From contig NZ_JAHTBK010000001.1 in the NCBI RefSeq assembly GCF_020177575.1, positions 3,116,001-3,180,000 of the forward strand: 64,000 bases of DNA. The letters are read 5' to 3'. Below the pieces are notes generated by a model that was not told the DNA's origin, made no database searches, and saw nothing but the letters and a program-made list of their open reading frames with translations. This stretch comes from Hasllibacter sp. MH4015 (GTDB lineage Bacteria; Pseudomonadota; Alphaproteobacteria; Rhodobacterales; Rhodobacteraceae). Positions within the stretch are counted from its first letter, which is position 1; each line of letters starts with the position of its first letter. The position numbers were made by a program, and so were the translations under genes. Positions 9,022 to 17,211 of the stretch are shown piece after piece.

Positions 9022-9806
9022 CAGCGCACCTGCGTCGTTGCGCCGAGCATCTGGTCGGCAGCGGTCAGAACCTTGGCGTTCAACTCGTATCCGCGTTGTG
9101 CCTCGATCAGGTCAGTGATCTCTCGCACCGCATCGACGGAGGATTGTTCGACATAGCCCTGCCGCAACGTCCCCAGACCGTCCTGCCCGGGTTGTGCCGC
9201 CAAAGGCGGACCGGAGGCCGCGGTCTCAAGAAACAGGTTCGATCCGATCGCTTCCAGCCCGTTGTCGTTGGAAAAGCCTGTCAGGTTGAATTGCCCGAGC
9301 AATTGCGGCTCCACCTCTCCGGCGAAGAAGGCATAGACCTCGCCTTGCGCGTTGATGGAGATGTCGCGGGCATCGGCCGGAATGGTGATCCCGGGGTTCA
9401 CCTCGAACCCATCGGCCGTCACGATCAAACCGTCGCCGGTACGCTGCAACGCGCCGTCGCGGGTATAGGCCGATTCCCCCGAAGGCAGCGTCACCTCCAG
9501 ATAGCCGCGCCCTTCGATGGCGACATCCAGATCTCCACCGGTCTGGGCGATCGTGCCCTGCTCCCACGTCACGGTCACGGCGGAGGGGCGAACGCCAAGG
9601 CCCACTTGCACACCGGCGGGAACAATCGTCCCGTCGGCGGCATTGATCGCACCGGCCCGCGTCATCTGCTGGTAATGCAAGTCGGCAAAATCCGCGCGGC
9701 GCGGGCTGTAGCCGGTGGTGGACATGTTCGCGATGTTGTTCGAAATCACGTCGACGCGCATCTGCTGCGCGCTCATGCCGGTGGCGGCGATATCCAAGGC
9801 TCTCAT
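9021..9806 (-). CDS. flgG: Flagellar distal rod protein FlgG
   Basis: Distal rod subunit, 261 aa. The N-terminus carries the rod/hook motif (A-T-G-M-S-A-Q-Q, then N-N-I-A-N-M-S-T-T-G-Y), and the C-terminus ends with the matching helix (Y-V-E-Q-S-S-V-D followed by a Q-R-G-Y-E-L-N motif). It follows flgF in the same direction with an 18-base gap. Confidence 0.97.
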   Translation of the reverse strand: MRALDIAATGMSAQQMRVDVISNNIANMSTTGYSPRRADFADLHYQQMTRAGAINAADGTIVPAGVQVGLGVRPSAVTVTWEQGTIAQTGGDLDVAIEGRGYLEVTLPSGESAYTRDGALQRTGDGLIVTADGFEVNPGITIPADARDISINAQGEVYAFFAGEVEPQLLGQFNLTGFSNDNGLEAIGSNLFLETAASGPPLAAQPGQDGLGTLRQGYVEQSSVDAVREITDLIEAQRGYELNAKVLTAADQMLGATTQVR

Positions 9807-9824
9807 TCGGGAATCCTTTCTGGA

Positions 9825-10547
9825 TTAACTGCGCTGACCCGCGGTGCGCAGGAAGTCGCGGATGCGGTTGTCTTCGGCATCCATGAAACTCTGGCCAAGT
9901 TCATAAGCCCGCTGCACCTCGATCATGCGAGAGATCTGGGCGACTGCATTGACGTTGGACTGCTCCAGAAACCCTTGCATCACCCGCGCGTTATCGGCGG
10001 GGACATAGCCGCTTTCGGCAACGAAAGCGGTCCCGAATTGGCGCGACAATTCTAGCGGGTCACTGGGCAGGTAAAGACCCACAACCGTCAGGGGCTGGCC
10101 ACCGACCGACAGCGTTCCATCGGGCGCAAGGGCCAGGTCGCCGCCATTGGGCGGTACGAAGACGGGCGCGCCGCCTTGATCGAGAAGGCGACTGCCGTCA
10201 GGCGTCACAAGTTCCCCAACATCGTTGCGGATGAACGCGCCCGCGCGGGTCAGCGCCTCCCCCGCGACCGTGTCGATCAGGAAAAATCCTTCACCTTCGA
10301 TTGCGAAGTCGAACTCACCGCCCGTGCGTTGCAGGGCGCCTTGCTGCGCGGAAATGCTTCGTCCTGTGGCCGTCCCCATGCTTAATGAAGGGTCGTCCCG
10401 CCCGGTATGGGCGACGTGTTCGGCGAAGATGATCCCTTCGGTGCGGAACCCGGTGGTGGAGATATTGGCGATGTTGTTGGCAACGACCGACATCTCCCGC
10501 ACCAGGCCGGACAAGCGAGTGAGCGACGTGTAGCCGGGATTATCCAT
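9825..10547 (-). CDS. flgF: Flagellar proximal rod protein FlgF
   Basis: Rod protein of the FlgBCFG family, 240 aa. It has the N-terminal V-A-N-N-I-A-N-I-S-T-T-G-F motif and C-terminal Q-R-A-Y-E-L-G helix. It is slightly shorter than FlgG and lies upstream of it, which is the usual flgF-flgG order. The preceding gene, fliQ, ends 3 bases upstream, so co-transcription is nearly certain. Confidence 0.95.
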   Translation of the reverse strand: MDNPGYTSLTRLSGLVREMSVVANNIANISTTGFRTEGIIFAEHVAHTGRDDPSLSMGTATGRSISAQQGALQRTGGEFDFAIEGEGFFLIDTVAGEALTRAGAFIRNDVGELVTPDGSRLLDQGGAPVFVPPNGGDLALAPDGTLSVGGQPLTVVGLYLPSDPLELSRQFGTAFVAESGYVPADNARVMQGFLEQSNVNAVAQISRMIEVQRAYELGQSFMDAEDNRIRDFLRTAGQRS

Positions 10548-10550
10548 CGC

Positions 10551-10820
10551 TCACATCCCCGCGATCATCGGGACAAGCGTGTCCGAGAAATAGGAGGTGA
10601 GCGCCTGCGTCATGAACCCCATCGACGCCCAGAAAACGACGACGATGGCTGCGAGTTTCGGCACGAAGGTCAGCGTCATTTCCTGCACGCTCGTCAGCGC
10701 CTGAACCAGGCCGACCAGCACGCCAACCACGAGGGCAGCGGCCAGGATGGGAGTGGAGATCACGACGGAAACCCAAAGCCCTTGGCGGAGCGTGTCATAG
10801 AAGACCATTTCCTCCATCAC
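10551..10820 (-). CDS. fliQ: Flagellar export gate protein FliQ
   Basis: Small (89 aa) export-gate protein with two membrane helices; it packs around the FliP-FliR core. The motif pattern P-I-L-A-A-A-L-V-V-G-V-L-V-G-L-V-Q-A followed by Q-E-M-T-L-T-F-V-P-K is characteristic. It sits between fliE and flgF with gaps of 1 and 3 bases. Confidence 0.96.
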   Translation of the reverse strand: MMEEMVFYDTLRQGLWVSVVISTPILAAALVVGVLVGLVQALTSVQEMTLTFVPKLAAIVVVFWASMGFMTQALTSYFSDTLVPMIAGM

Positions 10821-10821
10821 T

Positions 10822-11106
10822 CTACACCGGCATCCGCAGGATTTCCTGGTAAGCTTCCACGACCCGGTCGCGGATCGTCACGGCCGTTTCCACCGCAAGC
10901 TCCGTCTGCGCGAGGGCCGTTACAAGCGAATGGGGATCGGCCCCGGTGGTCATGGCCGCGGTCGCCTGCGCCTCTCCCTGCGCCACGGTATCGGCAAATG
11001 ACGTGACGGCCTGTACGAACGCGCCGCCATCCTGGGGGGCCGTCGGTTGCGGGGTCAGCCGCGTTTGACCGTAGGCCTGTGCGGCCATGGTTTGACGAAT
11101 ATCCAT
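10822..11106 (-). CDS. fliE: Flagellar MS-ring/rod junction protein FliE
   Basis: Small rod-adaptor protein, 94 aa, first substrate of the export apparatus. The C-terminal half carries the FliE pattern of an A-L-A-Q-T-E-L-A-V-E-T-A helix, then V-x-E-A-Y-Q-E-I-L-R-M at the very end. It lies between flgC and fliQ in the order flgB-flgC-fliE, conserved across many bacteria. Confidence 0.94.
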   Translation of the reverse strand: MDIRQTMAAQAYGQTRLTPQPTAPQDGGAFVQAVTSFADTVAQGEAQATAAMTTGADPHSLVTALAQTELAVETAVTIRDRVVEAYQEILRMPV

Positions 11107-11143
11107 CCGGGGTTCTCCTCAGACGTGAATGAAAATCGGTGCG

Positions 11144-11536
11144 CTACCGGCGCAATAGATCGTTAAGAGAGGTCGACATCTGCCGGATCTGGTCAAAGAC
11201 CCTCAAATTCGCCTCATAGGATCGCTGGGCTTCGCGGGCATCGGCCAGTTCAACGACCAGATCGACGTTCGACCCTTCGTAGTGCCCGGTATCGTCCGCC
11301 ATGGGGTGGGCGGGATCGAATATCTGTGGAAGGACGGTCTGGTCCAGCCGCACCGGGCCGGGGCGCACTGTGCCCTCGGTCGTTCCCATGCCGCGTTCGA
11401 CCTCGAAGCTGGTGATCTTGCGCTGGTATCCGGGTGTATCGGCATTGGCGATATTCTCCGACACATGGGTCAGGCGCTGCGCCTGGGCGCGCATTCCGGA
11501 GGCCGCGACGGACAGGGCATTGGAAAACTCGGTCAT
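11144..11536 (-). CDS. flgC: Flagellar proximal rod protein FlgC
   Basis: Rod protein, 130 aa, with the N-terminal motif A-S-G-M-R-A-Q-A and E-N-I-A-N-A-D-T-P-G-Y, and a C-terminal helix with A-Q-R-S-Y-E-A-N. It is separated from flgB by 9 bases and from fliE by 37 bases on the same strand. Confidence 0.96.
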   Translation of the reverse strand: MTEFSNALSVAASGMRAQAQRLTHVSENIANADTPGYQRKITSFEVERGMGTTEGTVRPGPVRLDQTVLPQIFDPAHPMADDTGHYEGSNVDLVVELADAREAQRSYEANLRVFDQIRQMSTSLNDLLRR

Positions 11537-11545
11537 GGCATCCCC

Positions 11546-11899
11546 CTATCGCCCAAGGCTTGTGCGCAGGATCGACATGGCGGAGCCATAGATACGAAGC
11601 GCTCTGGAATGGGCGCGCTGCGCCTCAATTCCGCGCAGCATTTCCAGTTCCAGCGACACGGTATTTCCGTTCGGGGACGCGGGCGTTCCCGCATCTACCA
11701 CGCGCATCGGCAGCGGGCCATCGGCCATCCTGTTCTCCGCGTTCATCCTGCGCCATGTCTCCGCGAAATCGGTGACGTCCCGAGCGCGATAACCCGGCGT
11801 ATCGGCATTTGCGATATTCTGGGCTACCACGGCCTGACGGGACGCGGCGTGGCGCGCCTGTGCGCCCGCAAGTTGAAAAATCTCAAGCCTGTCTAGCAT
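11546..11899 (-). CDS. flgB: Flagellar proximal rod protein FlgB
   Basis: Rod protein, 117 aa, with the N-A-D-T-P-G-Y-R-A-R-D motif and a C-terminal helix. The frame stays open far upstream, overlapping fliI on the other strand, but the ATG at 11899 is preceded by GGAGAA at good spacing, which fixes the start; an ATG at 11914 is a weaker alternative. It is the first gene of the flgB-to-fliL minus-strand block, so that block's promoter should lie in the 100 bases before fliI. A TTAAGCAT there resembles a CtrA half-site with one mismatch. Confidence 0.93.
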   Translation of the reverse strand: MLDRLEIFQLAGAQARHAASRQAVVAQNIANADTPGYRARDVTDFAETWRRMNAENRMADGPLPMRVVDAGTPASPNGNTVSLELEMLRGIEAQRAHSRALRIYGSAMSILRTSLGR

Positions 11900-11999
11900 T
11901 TGGGGTTCTCCCATCTCGGCTACACGAATGCTTAAGAGTGATTCCTTTAGATTCGGTAATCGAGGCGCTTCAAATGCGCCGTTTGCCGGAGAAGCCGCC

Positions 12000-13343
12000 A
12001 TGACGAATGCCGCCACCCTGACTGCCTTCGACCACCTGCGCGCGCAATTGCGCACTATCCGAACGGCTCGCGCCGTGGGACGCGTCGAACGCCTCGGGCG
12101 CAACGTGGTGACGGTGTCGGGCTTGGAGGGGGAGGTCGCCCTGGGCGACCGCGTCCGCCTCGGCCCTGCCTTGGTCGGGGAGGTATTGTCCATCGGCCCT
12201 GACGGGGCCCGCGTCATGCCGGAAGGATACGCAGATGGCCTGCGGCTTGGCACGGACGTGACCCATATCGGCCCGCCCGTCATTTCCCCCGACGACAGCT
12301 GGCTTGGTCGTGTGATTGATCCCGATGGCCAACCCCTCGATGGTCGCGCGCTTGTTCCCGGCGCCCGCCCGTATCCCCTCATCACTGCCCCGCCTTCGCC
12401 CGCTGCACGGCGCGGACTGGGGCGGCGTTTGCGGACCGGGTTCGCGGTGTTCGACACGCTGCTTCCCATCGTGCGCGGGCAGCGGATCGGGCTTTTCGCG
12501 GGCTCCGGTGTCGGGAAATCGCGCCTCATCGCGGCCCTGGCAGAGGGGATGCGCGCCGATGTGGTCGTGATTGGCCTGATCGGCGAACGCGGGCGGGAAG
12601 TGCGCGACTTCGTCTCCGATACCCTTGGGGCGGACGGATTGGATCGTGCGATCGTTGTCGCCGCCACGTCCGACCGGCCCGCCCTCACCCGGGCGCGGGC
12701 GGCCTACACGATGATGGCGATTGCGGAGTATTTCCGGGATCAGGGAAAGCAGGTTCTCGTTCTCGCCGATTCCATTACCCGCTTTGCCGAGGCCCATCGC
12801 GACGTCGCGGCCAGCGCGGGGGAACCCTTTGGCCCCGATGGCTTTCCCGCGTCGATGGCCCAAGCGGTCATGGGCCTCGCTGAGCGGGCGGGGCCAGGTG
12901 CGGCGGGACAAGGCGACATCACCGCAATCCTGTCCGTGCTTGTCGCGGGGTCGGACATGGACGGCCCCGTCGCCGATGTCATGCGGGGGGTCCTTGATGG
13001 CCATGTCGTGTTGTCGCGCGATATCGCGGAACGGGGGCGCTATCCGGCGATTGATCTGCTCCGCTCCGTCAGCCGGTCACTGCCCGCTGCCGCGGGTGCG
13101 GAAGAGAATGCGTTGATCGGGCAGGCCCGCAAGCTGATGGGTGCCTATGACCGGGCGGAGATGATGATCCAGGCCGGCCTCTACTCACCCGGTACCGATC
13201 CGCTGATCGACGGCGCGGTCAAGGTCTGGGACGCTTTGGACGAATTCATCGGCGCCCCCGCCGGTGTCGATGAGGCCGCGAGTTTCGAGGCGCTGGCCCG
13301 CGTCCTTGGTCCCGCCAGCACGCCTGGCCACGGGACGACCTGA
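12000..13343 (+). CDS. fliI: Flagellum-specific export ATPase FliI
   Basis: Cytoplasmic ATPase that energises substrate entry into the export gate. The 447-aa product has the Walker A motif G-S-G-V-G-K-S at about residue 169, a Walker B-type L-V-L-A-D-S-I-T-R-F segment, and the F1-beta-like P-S-A/S-I-T signature region. The ATG at 12000 is chosen because GGAGAAG precedes it; an upstream ATG at 11928 lacks a ribosome site. It is divergent from flgB and stands alone, since fliH is not adjacent. Confidence 0.97.
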   Translation: MTNAATLTAFDHLRAQLRTIRTARAVGRVERLGRNVVTVSGLEGEVALGDRVRLGPALVGEVLSIGPDGARVMPEGYADGLRLGTDVTHIGPPVISPDDSWLGRVIDPDGQPLDGRALVPGARPYPLITAPPSPAARRGLGRRLRTGFAVFDTLLPIVRGQRIGLFAGSGVGKSRLIAALAEGMRADVVVIGLIGERGREVRDFVSDTLGADGLDRAIVVAATSDRPALTRARAAYTMMAIAEYFRDQGKQVLVLADSITRFAEAHRDVAASAGEPFGPDGFPASMAQAVMGLAERAGPGAAGQGDITAILSVLVAGSDMDGPVADVMRGVLDGHVVLSRDIAERGRYPAIDLLRSVSRSLPAAAGAEENALIGQARKLMGAYDRAEMMIQAGLYSPGTDPLIDGAVKVWDALDEFIGAPAGVDEAASFEALARVLGPASTPGHGTT

Positions 13344-13361
13344 GCCCGGCGACCGTACCGC

Positions 13362-14159
13362 TTAGGCGAGGTTCTGCAACAAGATCACCGCCGATGCGCC
13401 GGGGGTCAGGGGGGACGGGCCGGCAGCGATCTGCGCCTGCAACGTGAAGGCGCGGACCAGGTCATCCACCTTCTCCGGGTCCCGCAAATCCTTGAAGTCA
13501 GACGTTCCCAAAACACGCTCCGACGCTTTGCGGAATTCGTCGAGCTGTTGGTCAAGGTCGAGCGTCCCGATGGATGTGGGCAAGGCGAAGGCGGTCTCGA
13601 AAACCTTGCGCAGGGGCGGATTGCCCAACACGCTCAACCATTGGGTGTTGTTCGAAGAGGTTAGCGCGGCGATTTCCGGCACTTCACGGGACGCCGTCAG
13701 GGCAAGGCGCATATCCTCATCCTGCGCACCCACCGCAACCTCGAAGGATTGGCGATCGAAGCGTGCCAGGATACGGTCGGCGAAGCCGGGGGATTGGGTG
13801 CGGGGCGGGAGCGTGCCGCCGAACCCGAAGGCCTCAGCAAAGGCGCGGTAGCGTTTGTCGGCCAGCCGGTTGGATAGGGCATCGTCATTGTCGACACCGT
13901 CCGACAGCACCTTTTCGATAAAGGCGCGGTTGCCGATATCGCCGTCCAAACCATAGGCTCCGAGCGCCACGCGCATCATGCGAAAGTCCGCAACCAGATC
14001 AGCCGGCGATGTGATGGACCCGATCTTCTCTCGGAAGTAGGCACGATCCCTCGCCTGGGCCGGCGCATCGGCGAATTGTGCCTGTTGCTGGTCGAGGCTG
14101 GATTTCAGAAACGACCAACCGGCAAACCCGCCAAGCGGAAGAACGGGTTGGAAGGTCAC
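13362..14159 (-). CDS. DUF1217 family flagellar protein
   Basis: A 265-aa protein of the alphaproteobacterial DUF1217 type, found in flagellar clusters. Features include repeated R-D-x-A-Y-F/F-I-E-K helices and a conserved R-Y-R-A-F-A-E-A-F segment. No signal peptide or membrane helix is seen. The start overlaps the flbT stop by 4 bases, so it is translationally coupled to the flagellin regulators. The biochemical role is not established; position suggests flagellar assembly or filament regulation. Confidence 0.8.
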   Translation of the reverse strand: MTFQPVLPLGGFAGWSFLKSSLDQQQAQFADAPAQARDRAYFREKIGSITSPADLVADFRMMRVALGAYGLDGDIGNRAFIEKVLSDGVDNDDALSNRLADKRYRAFAEAFGFGGTLPPRTQSPGFADRILARFDRQSFEVAVGAQDEDMRLALTASREVPEIAALTSSNNTQWLSVLGNPPLRKVFETAFALPTSIGTLDLDQQLDEFRKASERVLGTSDFKDLRDPEKVDDLVRAFTLQAQIAAGPSPLTPGASAVILLQNLA

Positions 14160-14560
14160 GCCTGACTTGCGGCCAGCAGCCGCTCCTCCCGCGGGAGAAG
14201 GCCACGCAATGCCTTGAGGGTCTGGTAAACCTGCCCGTCGACGAGAGTTTCCGTCGCGCGCGCCAGCAACGCGCGGCTGTCGGGATCGGTGAAGACCTGG
14301 CTCAATTGCTCGACGCCGCGCAACAATTGCGCCTTGGCGTCATCGAAATCCGCATCACCAGACAGGACCAGCTGCGCGACATAACAGACGCGGCGGACGG
14401 GTGTGTTCACCTCCTCCGGGTGGATCGCGTCTCGCAGGCGCAGGATGTTGGCTCCGGGCGTCACGATCGACAAACGCGTGCGCCGGTCGCCGTTCTCGAT
14501 CACGGCGCCGTTCACGAGGACCCGTTCCTTTGGACCAAGCTTCAGGACAAGGCCGCTCAT
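14156..14560 (-). CDS. flbT: Flagellin post-transcriptional regulator FlbT
   Basis: FlbT homologue, 134 aa. In Caulobacter FlbT binds the 5' untranslated region of flagellin mRNA and promotes its decay when the hook is incomplete. The N-terminal L-K-L-G-P-K-E-R-V-L-V-N-G motif and the following A-N-I-L-R segment are typical. Overlaps of 4 bases with flaF upstream and the DUF1217 gene downstream place it in a flaF-flbT-DUF1217 unit just downstream of flagellin. Confidence 0.95.
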   Translation of the reverse strand: MSGLVLKLGPKERVLVNGAVIENGDRRTRLSIVTPGANILRLRDAIHPEEVNTPVRRVCYVAQLVLSGDADFDDAKAQLLRGVEQLSQVFTDPDSRALLARATETLVDGQVYQTLKALRGLLPREERLLAASQA

Positions 14561-14931
14561 TCCGAAACCTCCTGTCCGCTCAACCCCCGCATGACGGCCG
14601 TGTTGATGTCGATCAGCGCATCGAGGGCCGCGCTTTCGTCCAAGGCCTTGCGCGATTGCAGAAGCGAAAACTCGGCAAGGTAGAAGAGCTGCGCACGAAG
14701 GCTCTGGGGCAGGCGATTATCGGGATCCGCAAGGTCCGAGGCGAGGATTGTCCAAAGCTTGCGATTGTCGTGCAGGGCAGATGCGCGGTCCGACATCGGG
14801 GCGCCCTTTCGGCGCGATGCGTTCAGGCGTGCGGTGATGGATTGAAATGCTGCGTATTCCGTGCCCCGCGCGGTGCGGACGGGCGTGGCAGAAGAGGTAT
14901 AGGCGGTCTGGGCGAGGGAGGTGGACATCAC
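14557..14931 (-). CDS. flaF: Flagellin regulator FlaF
   Basis: FlaF homologue, 124 aa, partner and functional opposite of FlbT in controlling flagellin synthesis or export in alphaproteobacteria. Diagnostic features are R-x-T-E-Y-A-A-F near the N-terminus, a N-R-K-L-W-T-I-L-A-S-D-L segment and the L-F-Y-L-A-E-F helix. Start is either 14931 or the adjacent ATG at 14928. It lies 143 bases downstream of the flagellin gene on the same strand. Confidence 0.93.
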   Translation of the reverse strand: MMSTSLAQTAYTSSATPVRTARGTEYAAFQSITARLNASRRKGAPMSDRASALHDNRKLWTILASDLADPDNRLPQSLRAQLFYLAEFSLLQSRKALDESAALDALIDINTAVMRGLSGQEVSE

Positions 14932-15025
14932 GGATGTGCTCCTTGGGCGGGCTGTGTCGGTCGGCGATCAGGGGCGGTCTGCGGCGATGGGGGTCGTATT
15001 GCCGAGCGGCCAAGACAGTCGGTGA

Positions 15026-15065
15026 TTTCCGGGGCGTGTGCGCGTCATGCGCCACGCCCCGGAAA
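15026..15065 (-). terminator. Strong hairpin between flagellin and flaF
   Basis: A perfect 13-bp inverted repeat (TTTCCGGGGCGTG and its complement) closes a 14-base loop that itself can form a GCGC pair. It begins 10 bases after the flagellin stop. No T-run follows in the minus direction, so this may be a factor-dependent terminator or an mRNA 3'-stabilising structure rather than a classic intrinsic terminator. Confidence 0.55.
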
Positions 15066-15074
15066 AGGATCAGT

Positions 15075-16643
15075 TTACCGGAACAGCGCCAGGATGTTCT
15101 GAGGCGCCTGGTTGGCAATGGACAGCGACTGGGTCGCCAGCTGCTGCTGCACCTGAAGCGCCTGCAAACGAGCAGAGGCCTCTTCCATATCTGCGTCCAC
15201 CAGCGTGCCGATCCCGGATTTCAGGGAATCGATCAGCTTGCCCACGAAGTCCGACTGCGTTTCGATCCGGCCCTGGGCCGAACCGAAGGCCGCCGCGGCG
15301 TCGATGGAATTCTGGATCAGCGTCTCAACGTTATCGAGCGCGGAATCCGCCCCCGCATTCGTGGTTACGTCCAGATTATCGAGGCCGAACAGACCGCCCG
15401 ACGCCTCGCCCCCCGTCGATGCGCTCAATGCGATGGTGGTGGTGGAGGCGTTGTCATAGTCGATGGCCAACGAATAGGCGCCCGTGGTCTCGTTCTGCTG
15501 GACCTGCGTGGTCACACCATCGGGCGGGTTGGAGTCAATCGCCGTTTTCAGACCCCGTGCGACGTCTTCCATTGTCTCACCCTGGCCCGCGATGTAGCGG
15601 AACGCCGTGCCGGCAACCGTCACTTCGAAGCCATCACCTTCCGACACATTGGCGGCGGCGCTGAAGTCGATCGTCTCGGCCCGTTGCGCGATGGTGCCTG
15701 TGGTCTGGGTCAGGCCGGTGCTGCCGTTGAGCTCTTCGATATTGGCACCGGCACTACCGGACGTGTCGCCCAGCGTTGCGGCAACCTCGATATCGACCTC
15801 TGCGAAGGCGTTGGTGTTGGAAATCACCAATTCGCCCGCATTGGCACCGGCGGTGGCGGTGATACCGGGAATGTCGCGCGCATTAATCTCACCCTGCAGA
15901 AGCGTGGCAACGCCTGTGGCGTCTTCCGTGCCGTCGAGCGTGACGGTGATGGTGGACCCGCCGACCGTCAGGCTGAACGTGTCGTTCGCGGCAAAGCCGG
16001 TGGTCGTGCCTTCGGTGATCTGAATCTGCGCACTCAGCCCCGCCTGCGCGCCGCTTGTGGCCGACGCCGACCCGTTGAGCGAGCCAAGCGCCGTCAGATC
16101 GCCACCGGTCACGGCCGTCGTTCCGTAGGTGCCCGCGATGCTGCTCAGGTCCTGACGCTGAACCGTGATGTTAGAGGCGGCAACATTCCCGGAACCCGAC
16201 CGGTCGAGGGACGAGAGGACGTTCACATCTTCGGTGCCGGACACGAGGTTCAGGCCGTTGAACTGCGCCGCGCCCACAACCGATTTGATCTGGTCGGTCA
16301 GCGCGTCGATGTCGGTCTGGATCTTGGCCCGGTCGACGTTCTCCTCCTGCGCGGCCACGATCTTGCCTTTGATCTCGGTCAGCAGGTCCGTCACGGTTTC
16401 GGAGGCGTTCCGGGCAACGGCGACGGTGGATTCCCCAAGGCTCAAGCTTTCCTGGATGCCCTTGAAGCCCTTCACGTCCGATTCCATCACCTTGGAAATC
16501 GCCCAGACGGCCGAATTGTCTTTCGCCGATGCCACGGATTTACCGGTGGAGATCTGCGATTGGGTTTCTTGCAAGTTCGCGTTGACCGATTTCAGGGTCT
16601 GAAGCGCGACCATGGCGCTGTTGTTGGTCAGAATGCTGGACAT
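15075..16643 (-). CDS. fliC: Flagellin
   Basis: Filament subunit, 522 aa. The N-terminal D0/D1 region has S-I-L-T-N-N-S-A-M-V-A-L and S-T-G-K-S-V-A-S-A-K-D-N, and the C-terminus ends with the conserved S-I-A-N-Q-A-P-Q-N-I-L-A-L-F-R. The central domain (about 170-440) is Gly/Thr/Ala-rich and enlarged relative to minimal alphaproteobacterial flagellins. No cysteine is present, as expected for a secreted filament protein. A GGGA ribosome site precedes the ATG, and a palindrome spans the start codon. A CtrA-type box lies about 160 bases upstream; flaF and flbT follow downstream. Confidence 0.97.
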   Translation of the reverse strand: MSSILTNNSAMVALQTLKSVNANLQETQSQISTGKSVASAKDNSAVWAISKVMESDVKGFKGIQESLSLGESTVAVARNASETVTDLLTEIKGKIVAAQEENVDRAKIQTDIDALTDQIKSVVGAAQFNGLNLVSGTEDVNVLSSLDRSGSGNVAASNITVQRQDLSSIAGTYGTTAVTGGDLTALGSLNGSASATSGAQAGLSAQIQITEGTTTGFAANDTFSLTVGGSTITVTLDGTEDATGVATLLQGEINARDIPGITATAGANAGELVISNTNAFAEVDIEVAATLGDTSGSAGANIEELNGSTGLTQTTGTIAQRAETIDFSAAANVSEGDGFEVTVAGTAFRYIAGQGETMEDVARGLKTAIDSNPPDGVTTQVQQNETTGAYSLAIDYDNASTTTIALSASTGGEASGGLFGLDNLDVTTNAGADSALDNVETLIQNSIDAAAAFGSAQGRIETQSDFVGKLIDSLKSGIGTLVDADMEEASARLQALQVQQQLATQSLSIANQAPQNILALFR

Positions 16644-16651
16644 GAATGTCC
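16638..16651 (-). promoter_or_regulatory. Palindrome spanning the flagellin start codon
   Basis: GGACAT-TC-ATGTCC is a perfect 6-bp inverted repeat; the flagellin ATG forms the first bases of its second arm. In the mRNA it would form a short hairpin just after the GGGA ribosome site. Because FlbT-type regulators act on flagellin 5' leaders, it could affect translation, but this is inference. Confidence 0.35.
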
Positions 16652-16804
16652 CTTTCTTTGCTTTCCTTGGCGTGATTTTCCACGCCGGTCACAGGACAGC
16701 CTCCGCTTTGGCGGGGCATTGCGAGCGTCATTCTGACGGTTGCGGGTCGATCGTTCCGGCCCACGCCACCCCTCGGGTGCAGAGCCCGTTCTGGGCAGAG
16801 GGGG

Positions 16805-16819
16805 GTTAAACCGGCGTTA
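16805..16819 (-). promoter_or_regulatory. Candidate CtrA-binding box upstream of flagellin
   Basis: The sequence is an exact TTAA-N7-TTAA match, the consensus of the alphaproteobacterial response regulator CtrA. It lies about 162 bases upstream of the flagellin start and 45 bases past the end of the FlgN-like gene. In Rhodobacteraceae CtrA controls motility genes, so the site is plausible. The 220-base gap (16644-16863) holds no gene that I can see. Confidence 0.55.
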
Positions 16820-16863
16820 AGGCCCGGCTCGGCGATGCTGCTAATTTGATCCAACGCGAGCCG

Positions 16864-17211
16864 CTAGCGACGGGCGAGGGTTTTGCCCGGCGCTTCGCCA
16901 TTGGCCCGGCTCTGGCCCGATGCATCATAGGTATTGAGGACCGGCGCGCGTACCGACCCCAACTGATCCCGCGCCCGCGCGACACCTGTCTGGGCCGCGC
17001 GCAGAAGCGTGGCATTGCGTGCGGACATCGCCTTGATCGCGGTCAGCTCCCCCGCACTGGCACCATCTTGGCGCAAACGCGCAAAAGCCTGTTCCAATTG
17101 CGCGGCCAATGGCTCCAGCCGCGCGAAGTCCCCGGCCAGCAGGGCCGTGTGCTGGGTTTCAAGGATAGAGCGGATGACATTCGCCGCCGGTTTTCGCAGC
17201 CCGAACATCAC
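16864..17211 (-). CDS. FlgN-like flagellar export chaperone candidate
   Basis: A 115-aa, mainly helical protein without signal peptide or membrane segment. The N-terminal half (about 8-75) has the amphipathic helix pattern of FlgN-type chaperones that escort hook-filament junction proteins. The C-terminal 30 residues look disordered (Gly, Ser, Arg-rich), where FlgN proteins bind partners. Its start overlaps the FlgJ-like gene's stop by 4 bases. Family assignment is by size, helix pattern and location only. Confidence 0.55.
   Translation of the reverse strand: MMFGLRKPAANVIRSILETQHTALLAGDFARLEPLAAQLEQAFARLRQDGASAGELTAIKAMSARNATLLRAAQTGVARARDQLGSVRAPVLNTYDASGQSRANGEAPGKTLARR

Noticed and set aside
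11900-11999. Full CtrA box between flgB and fliI
   Set aside because: TTAAGAG and TTTAG are spaced wrongly and only one half-site resembles the consensus.
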